From JACQGZ01 sp050695215 (GTDB taxonomy: Bacteria; Sysuimicrobiota; Sysuimicrobiia; Sysuimicrobiales; Humicultoraceae): 29,942 nt of DNA. The first letter of the stretch is position 1. Each line of letters begins with the position of its first letter. The stretch is from the NCBI GenBank assembly GCA_050695215.1, contig JBOGSD010000087.1:1-29942 (forward strand), written 5' to 3'. This document shows positions 18,058 through 24,024 of the stretch, piece by piece. Under the pieces are notes generated by a model. That model had not been told where the DNA came from and did not search any database. It saw nothing but the letters and a program-made list of their open reading frames with translations. The position numbers and the translations under genes were made by a program.

Positions 18058-18551
18058 AGACAGAGACGATCCTCGAGAGCCTGAAGCTCTGGAAGGAGCA
18101 GCCTGAGAAGGCGCAGGTCCGCCCCACTATCACCGCTCGGGCCGAGGGCAGTCAGGCGGTCATCGAGGCGGGGTCCTTCTCCTGGCGCACGGATCTTCCG
18201 TCTGCACTGGGCGGCTCCAACCAGGCGCCCAGTCCCGCCGCGTTCCTGCTCGGCGCGCTCGCCGGGTGCGCCGTCGTCTTCATCCGCGACACGCTGGGCC
18301 CGCTGCTCAACGTCGAGATCACGGACGTGCGCGCGACCGTCCGGGGCGAGGCGGACTTTCGGGGCCTGCTGGGCCTCGACGGTGCGCCACCGGACCTGGA
18401 CGGCATCGCGCTGGACATCGTGGTGTCTTCGCCGCAACCCGAGCGAGAGGTCAGCGGGGTGATGCAGGCGTGGCTGGAGCGGTGCCCGGTGTATCTGGCG
18501 CTGATCAAGCCCATGAAGGTCACAACGGCGGTGGCAACCCGGCGGCCATAA
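18054..18551 (+). CDS. OsmC/Ohr-family protein, apparent CTG start
   Basis: Reading in frame from 18054 gives a 165-residue OsmC-family protein. After the start come KTETILESLKLWKEQPEKAQ and then GSNQAPSPAAFLLGALAGCA with the first redox Cys. The second Cys is in WLERCPVYLALIKP. Both catalytic-type cysteines of the hydroperoxide-reducing OsmC/Ohr fold are present. No ATG, GTG or TTG occurs in this frame between the upstream TGA (18009) and a GTG at 18325. The best start is CTG at 18054, preceded at 4 nt by GGAAGGGGAG. The family protects against organic peroxides, but this subgroup is uncharacterised. ATT at 18018 is another possible start, and loss of an ATG by mutation is the alternative reading. 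Confidence 0.82.
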   Translation: MKTETILESLKLWKEQPEKAQVRPTITARAEGSQAVIEAGSFSWRTDLPSALGGSNQAPSPAAFLLGALAGCAVVFIRDTLGPLLNVEITDVRATVRGEADFRGLLGLDGAPPDLDGIALDIVVSSPQPEREVSGVMQAWLERCPVYLALIKPMKVTTAVATRRP

Positions 18552-18583
18552 GTCCAGTTGCCTGAAGATGATACGATTGTCAG

Positions 18584-18611
18584 CCGGTCGGCGGGAGCAG
18601 GCGCCGGCCGG
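18584..18611. terminator. GC-rich hairpin after the osmC-like gene
   Basis: CCGGTCGGC at 18584-18592 pairs with GCCGGCCGG at 18603-18611 (one G-T pair) around a 10-nt loop. It lies 33 nt after the osmC-like stop codon. Only a weak CATTTC tract follows, so termination here would be imperfect. It could alternatively be a structure-protected 3' end. Confidence 0.4.
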
Positions 18612-18647
18612 CCGGCATTTCAGCGCATCATGGCACGCCGTAGGCCT

Positions 18648-18676
18648 GGAAGTGTAATGGCGACTCGGTCCGGACC
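18648..18676 (+). repeat. 33-bp palindromic repeat, copy A, left part (split by the IS)
   Basis: GGAAGTGTAA at 18648-18657 and five variable bases are followed by ACTCGGTCCGGACC, where the insertion sequence begins. The rest of the 18-bp palindrome, GAGT, lies right of the IS at 20640-20643. Without the IS and the duplication, the palindrome would be perfect over 24 bp (extended by GCG and CGC). Copies B (23760-23792) and C (24532-24564) are intact. In all three, GTAA stands five bases before the palindrome. Confidence 0.85.
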
Positions 18677-18697
18677 GGGATTATATACTTGACACAA
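18677..18697 (+). repeat. left terminal inverted repeat of the IS
   Basis: This 21-bp end starts with GGGATTATATACTTGACA and is an exact inverted copy of 20609-20629. On the outward-facing strand it contains TATAAT, so it could act as an outward -10 box. Inward it contains TTGACA at 18689-18694. Confidence 0.93.
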
Positions 18698-18707
18698 CGG
18701 GGTGTGG

Positions 18708-18713
18708 TAGGAT
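18708..18713 (+). promoter_or_regulatory. candidate -10 box for the IS passenger gene (leaderless)
   Basis: TAGGAT lies exactly six bases (TGGGGC) before the ATG at 18720, so transcription would start at or near the start codon. TTGACA in the terminal repeat is only 13 nt upstream, too close for a normal -35. The same -10-to-start spacing is seen at the HNH and helicase genes. Confidence 0.4.
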
Positions 18714-18719
18714 TGGGGC

Positions 18720-19547
18720 ATGGCGGCAGGATTCCAAGCTCGGTGGAAACGAGCGCACGCAGATACCCGCTTCGAGGTCGGGCCAAGCGTGATTACGGCG
18801 TTGATCAACGCCGTGCTTGTCTACTATGTCCTGACACTGATTTGGGACCCGGCTACTGGCGCACAGGAAACCGTAGCGGTTCTGGTGTCTCTGGTCTGCG
18901 GTGCCTTCCTCGCGCCAGTGGTGATTTTCGTTTGGAACTTCTATAAAGCGCCAAGTAGGATTCTAACCGACGAACTTGCAGACTCCCGAGCAACTAATGC
19001 CGACCTTCAGAGGCGCGCCGTTGATTTGGAGGAGCTCTTGCGGCCTAAGTTTGCCATCATCTTTGAGGAAGACACCCACCCGTTTTATCAAGAAACATCA
19101 TTCGGTTCAGGAACGGGACGGGGAGCGCGTCGGCTCTTCCGTGTTGGCGTTGAAAACCTGGGTGGAGCGACAATCAACGGCCTCCGTGTTCTGATAAGGA
19201 GGCTGGAGCCACAGGTAATACCGTTTGCACCAATTGAGATTCGAGAGATGCAAGACGCGACAGGGGAGCGGTCCAGAGACGGTGTTGTACTAAATGCGCG
19301 ATCTACGCGCTTCTTTGATGTCGTTCAAAAGGCGACGACTAGTCTGTTTGATGCCTTGACTGAGCAAGAAATCGAACTAGGCTATGCTGTTATCAGGCCG
19401 GACAGACCCAACCTCATTCCACTAGGAGAATACACAACAATACTGCGGGCCGAGGCGGTTGATGTACCTTCAGTCGAACGAGAATTTCGCATCAGTGTGG
19501 ATAAGGGCAGCATGTTGTTGTTTCAGGCGTTGACCAATGCTTTGTAG
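18720..19547 (+). CDS. IS-borne passenger: two-helix membrane protein with coiled coil, function unknown
   Basis: This 275-residue protein has two N-terminal membrane helices (about residues 22-42 and 53-75). A short coiled-coil segment follows, rich in heptad-like residues (TDELADSRATNADLQRRAVD). The C-terminal domain (about 110-275) looks beta-rich and contains RLFRVGVENLGGATINGLRV, which resembles an Ig-like or beta-sandwich strand pair. It is not related to transposition by any motif I recognise. The last 25 bases overlap the 3' end of the convergent transposase gene, so the two are packed inside one element. Passenger genes are known in some IS1595 members, but this one is of unknown role. 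There is no ribosome site; the start fits a leaderless message. Confidence 0.8.
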   Translation: MAAGFQARWKRAHADTRFEVGPSVITALINAVLVYYVLTLIWDPATGAQETVAVLVSLVCGAFLAPVVIFVWNFYKAPSRILTDELADSRATNADLQRRAVDLEELLRPKFAIIFEEDTHPFYQETSFGSGTGRGARRLFRVGVENLGGATINGLRVLIRRLEPQVIPFAPIEIREMQDATGERSRDGVVLNARSTRFFDVVQKATTSLFDALTEQEIELGYAVIRPDRPNLIPLGEYTTILRAEAVDVPSVEREFRISVDKGSMLLFQALTNAL

Positions 19548-20437
19548 GGCAGGCTTTTGGTTTCTAACAATCTGCGAAGCGTTTCCCGGAACAAATAAGG
19601 GTTCCGTCGGTTGTTGAACCGCCATTCCAGTTCATCGAGGTAAGCGTCGAGGTGCTTGAAGCTCAGTTTGTGATAGGAACCAATGATGGACCGCTGAAGC
19701 AGACTCCAAACATTCTCCACGGTGTTCGTGTAAACATCGCCACGCGCCCATTCCTTACTACCGTGGTGAACCGTTTCGTGCTTGGTATCGGCATCGGCGA
19801 ATCCCTGATAGGCCCAATGCTCATCCGTAATGAGTCGTGCCAGTTCTGGCCGAGTGTGTCGGCGCAGGAACTCATGGGCCATAGCCCGAGTGAGGTCTTT
19901 CTGCTTCACATCGGCCATTTCCAGCCGCACTTTCCCGTCACGCTGGATGACCCCCAGGACCATCGCTTTGTTGTCCCGGTAATTGCTCACCCTGCGGAGT
20001 CGCTTCCCGCCAACGAGGGTTTCGTCAGCCTCGACGGTGCCTGTCAGGGGCTCGGGGTTGGCTTCCTTCATCGCGGCGCGGATGCGGTGGCAGAGATACC
20101 ATGCGGTCTTGTAGGACACCTTGAGCATCCGCTTGATCTGGTTGGCCGACACGCCCTTCTTGGATTCAATCATTGTGTAGGTGGCGAGAAACCACTTCCA
20201 CAGGGGCAAATGGGAATCGTGGAAGATGGTCCCTGCGGTGACGGAGAACTGATAGCGGCATGAATTGCAGTCATACTGCTGGCGGTCTTCGATGCGGGAG
20301 ATACTTGTGGTCCCACAGCGGGGGCAGACCGTCTTGCCCTTCGGCCAGCGGAGGGTTTCGAGGTAAGCGCGGCACCTCTCTTCCGAATGGAAGTGATCGA
20401 CCAGACTTACGAGGTTCATATCTCTAGTGTGCGGCAT
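19523..20437 (-). CDS. IS1595-family (ISXO2-like) DDE transposase
   Basis: The protein is about 304 residues. The N-terminal zinc ribbon is CPRCGTTSISRIEDRQQYDC, continuing to CNSC. An HTH-like region NQIKRMLKVSYKTAWYLCHR follows, and then the DDE_Tnp_IS1595/ISXO2-like catalytic core. The acidic residues are in VEADETLVGGK (first Asp), ITDEHWAYQGF (second Asp) and the Asn/Glu-type C-terminal block TNTVENVWSLLQRSIIGSYH; this family often carries N or E at the last position. The tail HLDAYLDELEWRFNNRR is typical. ATG at 20437 is used because AGGGG lies 7 nt upstream; an ATG six codons later (20419) is an alternative, and the upstream TTG at 20488 is rejected. It has no frameshift or internal stop. 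Confidence 0.93.
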   Translation of the reverse strand: MPHTRDMNLVSLVDHFHSEERCRAYLETLRWPKGKTVCPRCGTTSISRIEDRQQYDCNSCRYQFSVTAGTIFHDSHLPLWKWFLATYTMIESKKGVSANQIKRMLKVSYKTAWYLCHRIRAAMKEANPEPLTGTVEADETLVGGKRLRRVSNYRDNKAMVLGVIQRDGKVRLEMADVKQKDLTRAMAHEFLRRHTRPELARLITDEHWAYQGFADADTKHETVHHGSKEWARGDVYTNTVENVWSLLQRSIIGSYHKLSFKHLDAYLDELEWRFNNRRNPYLFRETLRRLLETKSLPYKALVNA

Positions 20438-20450
20438 GGAGGGTCCCCTA

Positions 20451-20606
20451 ATGCCCCACAGACCGAAGCCTACCCAATTGCCGGACAAGGACGCGATCAG
20501 GAAACTGTTTCCGAAGCGGGTGGTCGAAGAGGCTGACCGCGTGGCTCATGAACACGATGATGATGGCAAACAGAAGTCTCACAAGAACAAGGTATCAGGG
20601 AAATGA
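20451..20606 (+). CDS. small IS-borne ORF (51 residues), divergent from the transposase
   Basis: ATG at 20451 opens a 51-codon frame that ends at TGA 20604-20606, just before the right terminal repeat. The product is highly charged: it starts MPHRPKPTQLPDKDAI, then RKLFPKRVVEEADRVAHEH, then DDDGKQKSHKNK. The middle part forms a plausible amphipathic helix, and the tail is Lys/Asp-rich and probably disordered. GGAGGG lies about 7 nt upstream of the ATG. The start regions of this gene and the transposase are back-to-back within about 14 bp, so their promoters overlap. It could be a regulator or accessory factor of transposition, or a passenger; no family is recognised. Its amino-acid composition and exact fit inside the IS support a real gene. 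Confidence 0.6.
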   Translation: MPHRPKPTQLPDKDAIRKLFPKRVVEEADRVAHEHDDDGKQKSHKNKVSGK

Positions 20607-20608
20607 AC

Positions 20609-20629
20609 TTGTGTCAAGTATATAATCCC
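20609..20629 (-). repeat. right terminal inverted repeat of the IS
   Basis: This 21-bp end is the exact inverted copy of 18677-18697. It contains an outward TATAAT at 20621-20626, which could help transcribe rightwards into sequence antisense to the truncated cyclase gene. Confidence 0.93.
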
Positions 20630-20646
20630 GGTCCGGACCGAGTCGC
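20630..20646 (+). repeat. 33-bp palindromic repeat, copy A, right part
   Basis: GGTCCGGACC here repeats the ten bases left of the IS (target duplication) and GAGTCGC completes the palindrome begun at 18660. It shows that the IS landed in the centre of a pre-existing copy of the repeat. Confidence 0.85.
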
Positions 20647-20679
20647 TCCACCTCCAGATCGAGCCGCCGGAGTCGCCTT

Positions 20680-21300
20680 TCAGTTGGGCGCGACTGCATA
20701 AAGGCGCCACTGGCCTGGGACGCCCTTCAACTCGTACTGGCCGCGGTCCTCGAACTTGAGCCCCGATCCGGCCACCAGGTCCTTCACGGTGCTGGACACC
20801 AGCACTTCGCCGGGTCCGGCGAGGGCCGCCACCCGGGCGCCGATGTGCACGGCGATACCGCCGACCCTCCGGTCGACGAGCTCGCACTCACCCGTGTGCA
20901 GTCCCGCCCGGACCTCCAGCCCGAGGTCGTGGACGGCCTCCGTGATGGTCTGTGCGCAGCGGATCGCGCGCGCCGGCCCGTCGAAACTGGCGAAGAAGCC
21001 GTCGCCGCTGGTCTCGACTTCGCGACCGGAGAACCGGAGCAGCTGCCGCCGCACGAGCGCGTGGTGCTGCTGGATGATCTCCTGCCACCGGTGATCCCCG
21101 AGCTCGGCCAGCCTGGCGGTTGAGCCGACGATGTCGGTGAAGAGGACCGTGGCCAGGATGCGCTCCGCTGCCACGGCCTTCCACTCGCCGCGGTCCCAAA
21201 CGCCGCGCAGGAACCGCTCGGCCTCCCGGCCGATCTCCTCCGCGCGAACCCACCACCCGTGATCCTCACCGGGAAGCGCCGTGTGGAGAGAGCAGGACAC
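20680..21300 (-). CDS. truncated class III cyclase, remnant of a hydrolase-cyclase fusion
   Basis: This 206-residue frame carries a class III cyclase domain. It shows ATVLFTDIVGSTARLAELGD, GREVETSGDGFFASFDGPAR, the GLHTGECELV segment and GIAVHIGARVAALAGPGEVLVS, with the DxxxS metal aspartates in FTDIVGS and SGDGF. Residues 1-40 (LPGEDHGWWVRAEEIGREAERFLRG) match the very end of the alpha/beta-hydrolase domain that precedes this cyclase in a widespread family. The hydrolase domain itself is missing, so the gene looks 5'-truncated. The GTG at 21300 overlaps the frameshifted gene remnant upstream. It may still give a cyclase-domain protein, but no ribosome site supports it. Known relatives use adenylate or guanylate; specificity is not clear here. 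Confidence 0.7.
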   Translation of the reverse strand: MSCSLHTALPGEDHGWWVRAEEIGREAERFLRGVWDRGEWKAVAAERILATVLFTDIVGSTARLAELGDHRWQEIIQQHHALVRRQLLRFSGREVETSGDGFFASFDGPARAIRCAQTITEAVHDLGLEVRAGLHTGECELVDRRVGGIAVHIGARVAALAGPGEVLVSSTVKDLVAGSGLKFEDRGQYELKGVPGQWRLYAVAPN

Positions 21301-21687
21301 GGAACGCGATCCCCCAGCTGCGGTAGGTCAGCCAGTACGCCACGATCTCGTCGTACCGGGCATCCTCAACGACCTCCTCGGGCACGTCGAAAGCCCGCAG
21401 CACCGGCCCCGCACCGACACCTACCTGGATGTGTCCGGTCACACGGCACGGCCGCCCCAGTTCGTCTCGAGGCGCACGGCCCGCCCGGAGGCGTCGTACC
21501 CGGCCGAGACCTGACAGAGTTGCAGGTCGTTCATCTGGTTGAGCTCGTCTTCGGTCATCCCGAGCCGTGCCATGCCGATGCGCTGTCCCGGGACGATCAA
21601 TCGGGCGTTCCCCGGGATCGCTCCCGCGGCCCACGCGGCCGGCGCCAGCAGGCCGGCGGCGATCAGCATCGCGGCGACAACCTTCAT
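21266..21687 (-). pseudogene. frameshifted secreted-protein gene fused to the cyclase remnant
   Basis: ATG at 21687, with GGGGAGG upstream, opens a frame with a signal peptide (KVVAAMLIAAGLLAPAAWA) and then IVPGQRIGMARLGMTEDELNQ. It stops at TGA 21439-21441 after LETNWGGRAV. In the next frame the sequence continues protein-like as IQVGVGAGPVLRAFDVPEEV, then VEDARYDEIVAYWLTYRSWG and IAFRVLLSPHG, until a stop at 21266. A one-base loss or two-base gain near 21440-21460 would restore one protein of about 140 residues. Similar small secreted proteins exist in soil bacteria, but their role is unknown. Its 3' end runs into the cyclase remnant, as if a deletion had joined two genes. A sequencing or assembly error at the frameshift is possible. 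Confidence 0.65.
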
Positions 21688-21761
21688 GGTCTACCTCCCC
21701 GGTAGCATTGCAGCCGCCGTCGCAGCACAGCGGGCGGGTGAAGGCCCCGCCCTGGGCTGTT

Positions 21762-22274
21762 TCACCGCACCTCCACGACGCCCTTCATCCCCGCCTCCCG
21801 GTGCCCTTCGATGGTGCAGGCCAGCGCGAATCGCCCTGCCGTGAGCGGGTGGAACTGCAGGGTGGCCGTTGCGCCCGGCTGCAGCCGTACGTGGTGCACG
21901 CCGGCGCTCTCCACGTGCAGCGTCTCGTTCCAGACCGTGACCGCCAACGCCCGGAGGGCCGCGGTCTCGAACTGGTGGGCCAGCTGTCCCCGGTTGACCA
22001 GCACCACCTTCACCGGCCAGGCGCGGGGGAGCCGCAGCGTGGCGGGCCGGAACGCGAACTCCGTCATCTCGACCCGCACGGTCACAAAATCCTGTGAGGC
22101 GGCGTGCATGTGCTCGTGGTCAGAGGCGGCGACGCCTGCGGGGATCCCACCGCGCTGCGTGCGGCTCGCCACAAGGAGGAGGAGCGCCAGCAGGAGGAAG
22201 ATCCCCGGCAGGAGTCGCCGCGGCGGGCGGGAGGGCCCGTCGCCGGGCCCTCCGAGCGGCCTCTCCTCAGTCAT
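21762..22274 (-). CDS. membrane-anchored cupredoxin-domain protein
   Basis: This 170-residue protein has an N-terminal membrane anchor (about residues 22-37, LLPGIFLLLALLLLVA) and a His-containing linker (DHEHMHAA). A cupredoxin-like domain follows. The type-1 copper ligands are likely His in LAHQFE (near residue 99), and Cys, His and Met in ACTIEGHREAGMKG, which fits the C-x4-H-x4-M spacing of blue copper proteins. It is probably exported and faces the periplasm or outer side, carrying electrons or copper. ATG at 22274 overlaps the end of the upstream secreted-protein gene by eight bases, so the two are translationally coupled. A copper-dependent partner role with that protein is an inference. 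Confidence 0.87.
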   Translation of the reverse strand: MTEERPLGGPGDGPSRPPRRLLPGIFLLLALLLLVASRTQRGGIPAGVAASDHEHMHAASQDFVTVRVEMTEFAFRPATLRLPRAWPVKVVLVNRGQLAHQFETAALRALAVTVWNETLHVESAGVHHVRLQPGATATLQFHPLTAGRFALACTIEGHREAGMKGVVEVR

Positions 22275-22854
22275 TGTTGAACGGGCTGAGGTAAGGGTTG
22301 AACTCCCCGAAGACGCCGTCGGGGTTGGGGTACCAGATCCAGAGGTGCAGGGTCACGAGCGGCGGGTGCCAGAAGCCGAAAGCCGCTCCCGACTTGGGGT
22401 TGCTCTTGGCGCACTGCGCCTCCGCGTCGGCCATGACGAAGGAGCCGTCGGCGTAATGACAGGCGGCTCCGAACGACCCGTAGCGGGCTCCCCGCAGCGG
22501 CGCCGTCGCCGGCTTCTTGGGGAAGACCCACTCCACGGCTACGAGCTGCCAGCCGTCGCCCTTGCGGATATAGACGAGAATGGGCGGCTTCGCCATGTCG
22601 AAGCCCTCGATCTTGGGATTGAGGAAGTGATACCCCATGTTGGGGATCATCGGGGTGATAATCTGGTAGCCGTCTGCCTTGGCCAGCTCCAGGTTGGTGA
22701 CGTATTTGGCCGTGGCGACTCTCGCCAGGGCCACTTTGGCGATCACATCGCCGGAGAGGGCCGTCACGGTGGCCGCTCCCGCGGGCGGGGACGTCCCTCC
22801 GGCCACCAGGACCACTGCGAGGGCCAAACCGAGCAGGGCGAGCATCGTGCGCAT
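22267..22854 (-). CDS. secreted protein of unknown function, coupled to the cupredoxin
   Basis: This protein of about 195 residues has a Sec signal peptide (RTMLALLGLALAVVLVAGG). The mature part begins with VIAKVALARVATAKYVTNLE, then LAKADGYQIITPMIPNMGYH, FLNPKIEGFDMAKPPILVYI and VAVEWVFPKK, and ends with AAFGFWHPPLVTLHLWIWYP and NPDGVFGEFNPYLSPFN. It is rich in aromatic and His residues near the C-terminus, which could bind metal or heme, but I recognise no characterised family. ATG at 22854 has GGAGGAGG about 8 nt upstream; the in-frame extension to 22929 has no support. It is followed by the cupredoxin gene with an eight-base overlap. The 141-bp gap to crp contains a Crp-like operator candidate. 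Confidence 0.82.
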   Translation of the reverse strand: MRTMLALLGLALAVVLVAGGTSPPAGAATVTALSGDVIAKVALARVATAKYVTNLELAKADGYQIITPMIPNMGYHFLNPKIEGFDMAKPPILVYIRKGDGWQLVAVEWVFPKKPATAPLRGARYGSFGAACHYADGSFVMADAEAQCAKSNPKSGAAFGFWHPPLVTLHLWIWYPNPDGVFGEFNPYLSPFNND

Positions 22855-22946
22855 CTCTGCCACCTCCTCCAGGATCGTGCAGAGATGAGTGTGCGCGCGC
22901 GGGGCGGCCGTCTCGACGCATTCCTGCACGGTGGATCTGTGGAATT

Positions 22947-22962
22947 TTCCTTATTTGAGGAA
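22947..22962. promoter_or_regulatory. candidate Crp/Fnr-type operator (TTCCT-N6-AGGAA)
   Basis: TTCCT, six bases (TATTTG) and AGGAA form a 5-6-5 inverted repeat, the geometry of Crp/Fnr sites (as in TGTGA-N6-TCACA). It lies about 92 bp upstream of the secreted-protein start and just downstream of the crp-like gene, so it could be bound by that regulator. The half-site differs from known Crp and Fnr sequences. Confidence 0.35.
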
Positions 22963-22995
22963 GAGAGATATGGAATGCAGTAGTGCGCGCGTGGC

Positions 22996-23667
22996 CTATG
23001 TAGCGTGCAGACGTAGGGCGTCTCTGTTGAGGACCGTGACGCCGCGGCGGTGTGTCTCGATCCAGCCCCGCTGGCGCAGGGCGCGAAGGGCTTTGCTCAC
23101 CGCCTCCCTGGAGGCGCCAACCCACCCCGCCAGTTCTTCCTGGGTGAGCGGCAGCAGGATGCGCACGCTGCTCCCGAAGGCTTCTCCATACTGATCGGCC
23201 AGCTCCACGAGGCGGGCGGCAACCCGGGCGGTGGTGTCCAGTGAGCCATATTCGATGCGGCGGCGCGTCGCTTCCCGCAGGCGCCGGCTGATGGTTCGCA
23301 AGAGCACGAGGCTGACGCGGGGAAACTCCTGGAGAAACTCGGTGAATGCCTCGCCGCTCACCGCCAGTGCCTCGACGGGTCCCAACGCCGTGCCGGTCGC
23401 TGAGCGTGGTTCTCCGTCAATCGTGGAGAGTTCGCCCAGCAGTTCGCCGGATCCGCGAACGGCGAGCACAATCTCGCGCCCCTCATCTGTGAAATAGGAG
23501 ACCTTCACCCTCCCGCTCAGGACGGCCAGTACACCGTCCGACCGTTCTCCTTCTCGGAAGAGCATCGCGCCGCTGCGGAAGCGCCGTCGCCGGCCCCTGC
23601 GGAGGAAGGCGCGATATTCTTGGGCAGTCAGGCTGCCGAGAAAACCGGAAGGCGCGCGGTCGGCCAT
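22996..23667 (-). CDS. Crp/Fnr-family transcriptional regulator
   Basis: This protein of about 223 residues has an N-terminal cyclic-nucleotide-type sensor domain (LFREGERSDGVLAVLSGRVK, VLAVRGSGELLGELSTIDGE, PRSATGTALGPVEALAVS) and the long dimer helix LRTISRRLREATRR. The C-terminal winged helix has PLTQEELAGWVGASREAVSK near residue 170 and ALRALRQRGWIETHRRGVTV. No Fe-S cysteine cluster is seen, so it resembles Crp more than Fnr. The PRSATGTA segment is in the place of the cAMP-contacting motif, but whether cAMP binds is unclear. ATG at 23667 is chosen because an upstream extension to 23772 runs into the palindromic repeat; it has only a weak ribosome site. Targets may include the adjacent secreted-protein/cupredoxin genes. 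Confidence 0.9.
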   Translation of the reverse strand: MADRAPSGFLGSLTAQEYRAFLRRGRRRRFRSGAMLFREGERSDGVLAVLSGRVKVSYFTDEGREIVLAVRGSGELLGELSTIDGEPRSATGTALGPVEALAVSGEAFTEFLQEFPRVSLVLLRTISRRLREATRRRIEYGSLDTTARVAARLVELADQYGEAFGSSVRILLPLTQEELAGWVGASREAVSKALRALRQRGWIETHRRGVTVLNRDALRLHAT

Positions 23668-23759
23668 GGATGGTGTTGAATACGCGGGGTTCTTCGCGTG
23701 CGGGCGCCCCGGTTTCCTGCGGGTCCTACCTCGTGCGGAGGCCGGGCCGACTGGGTTTT

Positions 23760-23792
23760 GGAATTGTAACAACTACTCGGTCCGGACCGAGT
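23760..23792 (+). repeat. 33-bp palindromic repeat, copy B (intact)
   Basis: GGAATTGTAA, five bases (CAACT), then the perfect 18-bp palindrome ACTCGGTCCGGACCGAGT (23775-23792). The TTG-TAA-CAA part can form a small stem-loop before the main hairpin. It lies in the intergenic region between crp and the HNH gene. Its minus-strand TACAAT (23763-23768) could also serve as a -10 box for crp. Confidence 0.9.
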
Positions 23793-24012
23793 TGGATCCC
23801 TTAGACATCCATCAAGTTTTACAGTCCCTCGAAGTTGCGACTTGACGATCTTTTTTGATGAGGATTTTGACGTCCGAGTCGTCCGTCGTCGATGGGTCGA
23901 GGTTCGCCAGGATCGTCGAGCTCGGTATTTCTGACGAACGGGAGACGGCGGCGAAGGGGCGGGCGCTGGGAGCGCCATGGCGAGCCCTCTGAGCGATGCG
24001 AAAAGCCCATGC

Positions 24013-24018
24013 TATACA
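24013..24018 (+). promoter_or_regulatory. candidate -10 box for the HNH gene (leaderless)
   Basis: TATACA is followed by exactly six bases (TGGAGT) and then ATG at 24025, so the transcript would begin at or very near the start codon. GGAG lies only two bases before ATG, too near for a normal ribosome site. The -35 region is not clear. Confidence 0.4.
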
Positions 24019-24024
24019 TGGAGT

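Larger units (their letters stand above)
18677..20629. mobile_element. IS1595-family insertion sequence with passenger genes
   Basis: The element is about 1.95 kb. It has 21-bp perfect terminal inverted repeats, starting GGGATTATATACTTGACA at 18677-18697 and mirrored at 20609-20629. The flanking GGTCCGGACC is present on both sides (18667-18676 and 20630-20639), so a target duplication of 8-10 bp was made; the exact length is ambiguous because the target is a palindrome. Shifting the ends one base outwards gives an exact 8-bp duplication, the usual size for the family. It carries an ISXO2-like DDE transposase (minus), a membrane-protein passenger gene (plus) and a small ORF (plus). Its base composition is visibly lower in GC than the host sequence, which supports recent acquisition. 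The perfect ends and intact transposase suggest it could still be active. Confidence 0.93.
23668..24024. other. 357-bp divergent intergenic region between crp and the HNH gene
   Basis: No gene is supported here. It holds repeat copy B (23760-23792), a TTGACG at 23842-23847 with a T-rich patch beside it, and a -10-like TATACA at 24013-24018. On the minus strand the conserved GTAA part of repeat B reads TTACAAT, so it contains a TACAAT hexamer that could be a -10 box for crp. Confidence 0.55.

Noticed and set aside
18689..18713. TTGACA and TAGGAT as a full promoter at the IS left end
   Set aside because: The spacer is only 13 bases, too short for a normal sigma-70 promoter; only the -10-like box is kept as a candidate.
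23758..23797. TTGGA on both sides of repeat copy B as a target duplication
   Set aside because: The left GGA is part of the conserved GGAA of the repeat itself, and the other copies show no duplication.
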